A stretch of 7,511 nt of DNA, from the NCBI GenBank assembly GCA_943324725.2, contig CALPMR020000148.1:1-7511 (forward strand), in the 5' to 3' direction. Shown here one piece after another: positions 5,476 to 7,511 of this stretch. Origin of the DNA: Bordetella parapertussis (GTDB lineage Bacteria > Cyanobacteriota > Cyanobacteriia > PCC-6307 > Cyanobiaceae). The translations under genes were made by a program, and so were the position numbers. The notes under the pieces are model-generated. The model searched no databases. It was not told the origin of the DNA and was given only the letters and a program-made list of their open reading frames with translations. Within the stretch, counting starts at the first letter, position 1. Every line of letters begins with the position of its first letter.

Positions 5476-7005
5476 ATGACGTCGATGGTGTTTGATTCAG
5501 CCCAGGCCGTGCTGCAATGCCGGGAGTTGGAATTGCTCTTCCGGCTGTTCGATGCCGATGGCGATGGCCGGATTTCCCCCGGGGAAACGCAGCGGGCCCT
5601 GGCCAACCTCAGCGACATCATCGCCGCCCAGGAGAGCGACGCGTTGTTGGCGATGGCCAGTCGGGATGGCCATCTTGATCTGCACGACTTCACCGTCTGG
5701 GCGATGGGTCAGGGCGGCTTCGACCTCAGCGGCAACCTGCGCGCGATCTTCGATCTGGTCGACAGCGATGGCAGCGGCTGCCTCAGCCTGGAGGAGATGG
5801 CCGTGATGCTGTCGATCTTCGAGGAGAGCCTCGAAGCGCAGCATCTCGATTCCCAGCGTCTGGCGGCCCTGATGGCGGCCCATGACGCCGATGGCAGCGG
5901 CACGATCACCTATGACGAATTCCTGAATCTGTTGCTCAGTGATGGCCAGCTGGCCATCTCCCTGGCTGATCTCAAGCGCCTCAAGAAAACGCTGATTCAT
6001 TACAACAGCGGCAGCCGTTCCTCGAAGATCGCTCTGGTGGAGGTGGATTGCGATCTCGGCGCCGGCATCCCCGGGGCCGGTTCGGGCATCGAGCTGCTCA
6101 AGCAGGCGGCCCAGCGGCAGCAGGATCTGCGCCGCATTCGCGATCAGCTGATCGAAGAGATCAGCCAGCAGCAGCAGCCCCGGGCCCGCGCCAGCGAGAT
6201 CGGGGCTGGCGACCGCACCCCCCATGCCCGTCACATCGGCGAGATTGCCCGGGTGATGGCTCAGGCGGCCGAGCTGGTCGCCAGCAGCCGGGAGCGGGGC
6301 CTGTTTCCGGTGGTGCTGGCCGGGGATCACTCCACCGCCGCCGGCACGATCGCCGGACTGCGCCGTGCCCATCCGGACAGCCGCATCGGTGTCGTCTGGA
6401 TCGATGCCCATGCCGACATCCACTCCCCGTACACCACCCCCTCCGGCAACATGCACGGCATGCCGCTGGCGGTGGCCACCGGCCACGACAACGCCCACCA
6501 CGCCATCAACGAGCCTGCGGCCGGCACGACCGAATTGTGGAGCTGGTGCCAGGCGCTCACCGGCACCGGTCAGCCGGCGATCCTGATGCGCGATCTCATC
6601 TACGTCAGTGTCCGCGACACCGAAGCGGCCGAGGAGGCGACGATCCGCGACCACGGCCTGCCGATCGTCAGCACCGAGGAGGTGCGGCGCATCGGCCCTG
6701 AGGCGGCCGCCCGGCGCTGCCTCGATTACCTCGCCGATTGCGATCTGATCTACGTCAGCTTCGATGTCGACAGCATGGATGCCACCGTCTTCAAGGGCAC
6801 GGGAACGCCGGTGCTGGGGGGGCTCTGGGCCCAGGAAGCCCTGGAGATCAATCGCACCCTGCTGCGGGATCCGCGCGTCTGCTGCTGGGAGATCTGCGAG
6901 ATCAATCCCCATCTCGACACTCTCAACTCCCTGGCGGAGGTGTCTCTCGGCATTTATCAGGGGGTGCTGGAGGTGCTGGAGGAGCGCCTGTCCACCAACG
7001 CCTGA
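5476..7005 (+). CDS. EF-hand calcium-binding domain fused to arginase-type ureohydrolase
   Basis: Predicted cytosolic metalloenzyme that splits urea from a guanidino compound, most simply arginine to ornithine plus urea. It has 509 residues against about 300-320 for ordinary arginases. The N-terminal 165 residues hold EF-hand loops at 26-37 (DADGDGRISPGE), 96-107 (DSDGSGCLSLEE) and 137-148 (DADGSGTITYDE), all canonical, plus a degenerate loop at about 60-71 that lacks the first Asp. The ureohydrolase fold runs from about 184 to 500. Metal ligands of the binuclear site are present: His285 (AGDHS), Asp310, His312 and Asp314 (DAHAD), Asp430 and Asp432 (SFDVDSMD). The arginase loop TTPSGNMHG (320-328) and Glu475 (EINP) are kept. 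By alignment with human arginase 1, Asn130 is replaced by His316 and Asp183 by Glu383, so substrate choice may differ. A Gln/Arg-rich helical stretch (about 205-245) is longer than usual. The ATG at 5476 is used; ATG 5485 is an alternative. A urea transporter follows on the same strand. Confidence 0.92.
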   Translation: MTSMVFDSAQAVLQCRELELLFRLFDADGDGRISPGETQRALANLSDIIAAQESDALLAMASRDGHLDLHDFTVWAMGQGGFDLSGNLRAIFDLVDSDGSGCLSLEEMAVMLSIFEESLEAQHLDSQRLAALMAAHDADGSGTITYDEFLNLLLSDGQLAISLADLKRLKKTLIHYNSGSRSSKIALVEVDCDLGAGIPGAGSGIELLKQAAQRQQDLRRIRDQLIEEISQQQQPRARASEIGAGDRTPHARHIGEIARVMAQAAELVASSRERGLFPVVLAGDHSTAAGTIAGLRRAHPDSRIGVVWIDAHADIHSPYTTPSGNMHGMPLAVATGHDNAHHAINEPAAGTTELWSWCQALTGTGQPAILMRDLIYVSVRDTEAAEEATIRDHGLPIVSTEEVRRIGPEAAARRCLDYLADCDLIYVSFDVDSMDATVFKGTGTPVLGGLWAQEALEINRTLLRDPRVCCWEICEINPHLDTLNSLAEVSLGIYQGVLEVLEERLSTNA

Positions 7006-7101
7006 GCGCGCCTGGGGCCTGCTGCCCAGCGGCTTGCTGCCCAGCGGCTGCTGCCCAGCGCCTCCCGCGTCTGTCTGTCTGAAACGTCCTGCGGCCGCGC
7101 C
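7006..7101 (+). other. Spacer between ureohydrolase and urea transporter genes, open in both genes' shared frame
   Basis: The 96-nt spacer is exactly 32 codons long, has no stop codon in the frame shared by the two flanking genes, and has no ATG, GTG or TTG in that frame before the ATG at 7102. It includes a short tandem repeat (7021-7060) but no A+T-rich promoter-like patch and no clear intrinsic terminator, which favours cotranscription of the two genes. Confidence 0.6.
7021..7060 (+). repeat. Short tandem repeat (GCTGCCCAGCGGCT), about three copies
   Basis: The units lie at 7021-7035 (GCTGCCCAGCGGCTT), 7036-7049 (GCTGCCCAGCGGCT) and 7050-7060 (GCTGCCCAGCG, diverging after that). The period is 15 then 14 bp. 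It lies wholly in the spacer between the ureohydrolase stop and the transporter start. It probably arose by slippage; it is too short and G+C-rich to assign a role. Confidence 0.8.
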
Positions 7102-7511
7102 ATGGTTCCCGCTTCTTCACCCCTGCTGGCCCACGAGCTGCTGCAGGGCTTTCTGGCTCCCCACGCCCCGGCCGCGACGCGCCTGGAGCGGCTGCTGCCC
7201 AGCAGCGGCACCCTGCCGGGCATCACTCGTCTGGGGGGCGATCACCCCCTGGCCCACAGCCTGGTGGGCTGGCTGCGCAGCTGCGGCCAGGTGCTCTTCA
7301 TCAACAATCCCCTCAGTGGCCTGCTGCTGCTGCTGGCGATGGCGCTGCAGTCGTTCTGGGCCGCGGGTCTGACCCTGGTGGCCATCGCCGCGGCCCACCT
7401 CGTCGCCCGGCTCAGCGGCGCCGATCGCCAGGCGCGGCGCAATGGCATCTACGGCTTCAATGGCGCCCTGGTGGGCAGTGGTGTGGCCGCCCTGGCCGAT
7501 CTCGCTCCGGC
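7102..7511 (+). CDS. Urea transporter (UT family), N-terminal part, cut by the window end
   Basis: Predicted inner-membrane channel for urea. The 136 codons present have no stop and run off the window. Residues 1-60 form a mostly cytoplasmic N-terminal region. From about 61 there is a strong UT-family signature: GQVLFINNPLSG (62-73) leading into a hydrophobic helix (about 72-86), a second helix (about 87-104, Ala/Leu/Val-rich), a short polar turn with SGADRQARRN, then GIYGFNGALVG (115-125), the conserved GxYGFNGxLVG-like motif before the next helix. This motif pair is characteristic of bacterial and animal UT proteins and absent from the ABC-type Urt urea uptake system. The ATG at 7102 is the only ATG, GTG or TTG start in this frame after the preceding stop; no Shine-Dalgarno sequence is visible. 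It lies 96 nt after a urea-forming enzyme gene, so export of product urea or supply of urea to other enzymes is the likely role. Confidence 0.87.
   Translation, partial: MVPASSPLLAHELLQGFLAPHAPAATRLERLLPSSGTLPGITRLGGDHPLAHSLVGWLRSCGQVLFINNPLSGLLLLLAMALQSFWAAGLTLVAIAAAHLVARLSGADRQARRNGIYGFNGALVGSGVAALADLAP

Noticed and set aside
7191..7207. CTGCTGCCCAGCAGCGG inside the urea transporter gene as a further copy of the spacer repeat
   Set aside because: It encodes Leu-Leu-Pro-Ser-Ser with the locally preferred codons and is not in tandem with the 7021-7060 array.

Overview
The window is a G+C-rich, gene-dense bacterial segment with every gene on the + strand and no RNA gene, insertion sequence or CRISPR array that I can see. 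The taxon cannot be fixed from the sequence alone. Codon style, short overlaps, weak Shine-Dalgarno signals and the gene content fit a Synechococcus/Cyanobium-like cyanobacterium, but this is a moderate-confidence inference and a proteobacterium is not excluded.

Left part (2-5334): a tightly packed chemosensory operon whose proteins match, in order and in family signature, the Wsp (surface-sensing, 'alternative cellular function') class rather than flagellar Che. The genes are wspA (methyl-accepting receptor, 5' end outside the window), wspD (CheW-type coupling protein with a Cys-rich N-terminal extension), wspE (hybrid CheA kinase with a C-terminal receiver) and wspF (CheB-type methylesterase with a receiver). 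They overlap by 14, 4 and 4 nt, the last through a TTG start, so they are probably cotranscribed and translationally coupled. In classical Wsp systems this module controls a diguanylate cyclase, WspR, encoded just downstream. No GGDEF gene follows here, and the WspB (second CheW) and WspC (CheR methyltransferase) partners are not in the window; they could lie upstream.

Boundary (5335-5475): a 141-nt spacer containing a 16-bp x3 tandem repeat that begins inside the last codons of wspF, a GC-rich inverted repeat that may act as a weak terminator, and a perfect 9-bp dyad overlapping a sigma70-like promoter. The dyad is a good candidate operator for the next transcription unit.

Right part (5476-7511): a 509-residue fusion of an N-terminal EF-hand calcium-binding module (three canonical loops and one degenerate) to a complete arginase-type ureohydrolase. 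After a 96-nt spacer with a second short tandem repeat comes the start of a urea transporter of the UT family, cut by the window end. The pair suggests a module in which urea is released from arginine or a related guanidino compound and moved by a urea channel, with hydrolysis possibly gated by Ca2+. This EF-hand-ureohydrolase/urea-channel pair is the most unusual content of the window.
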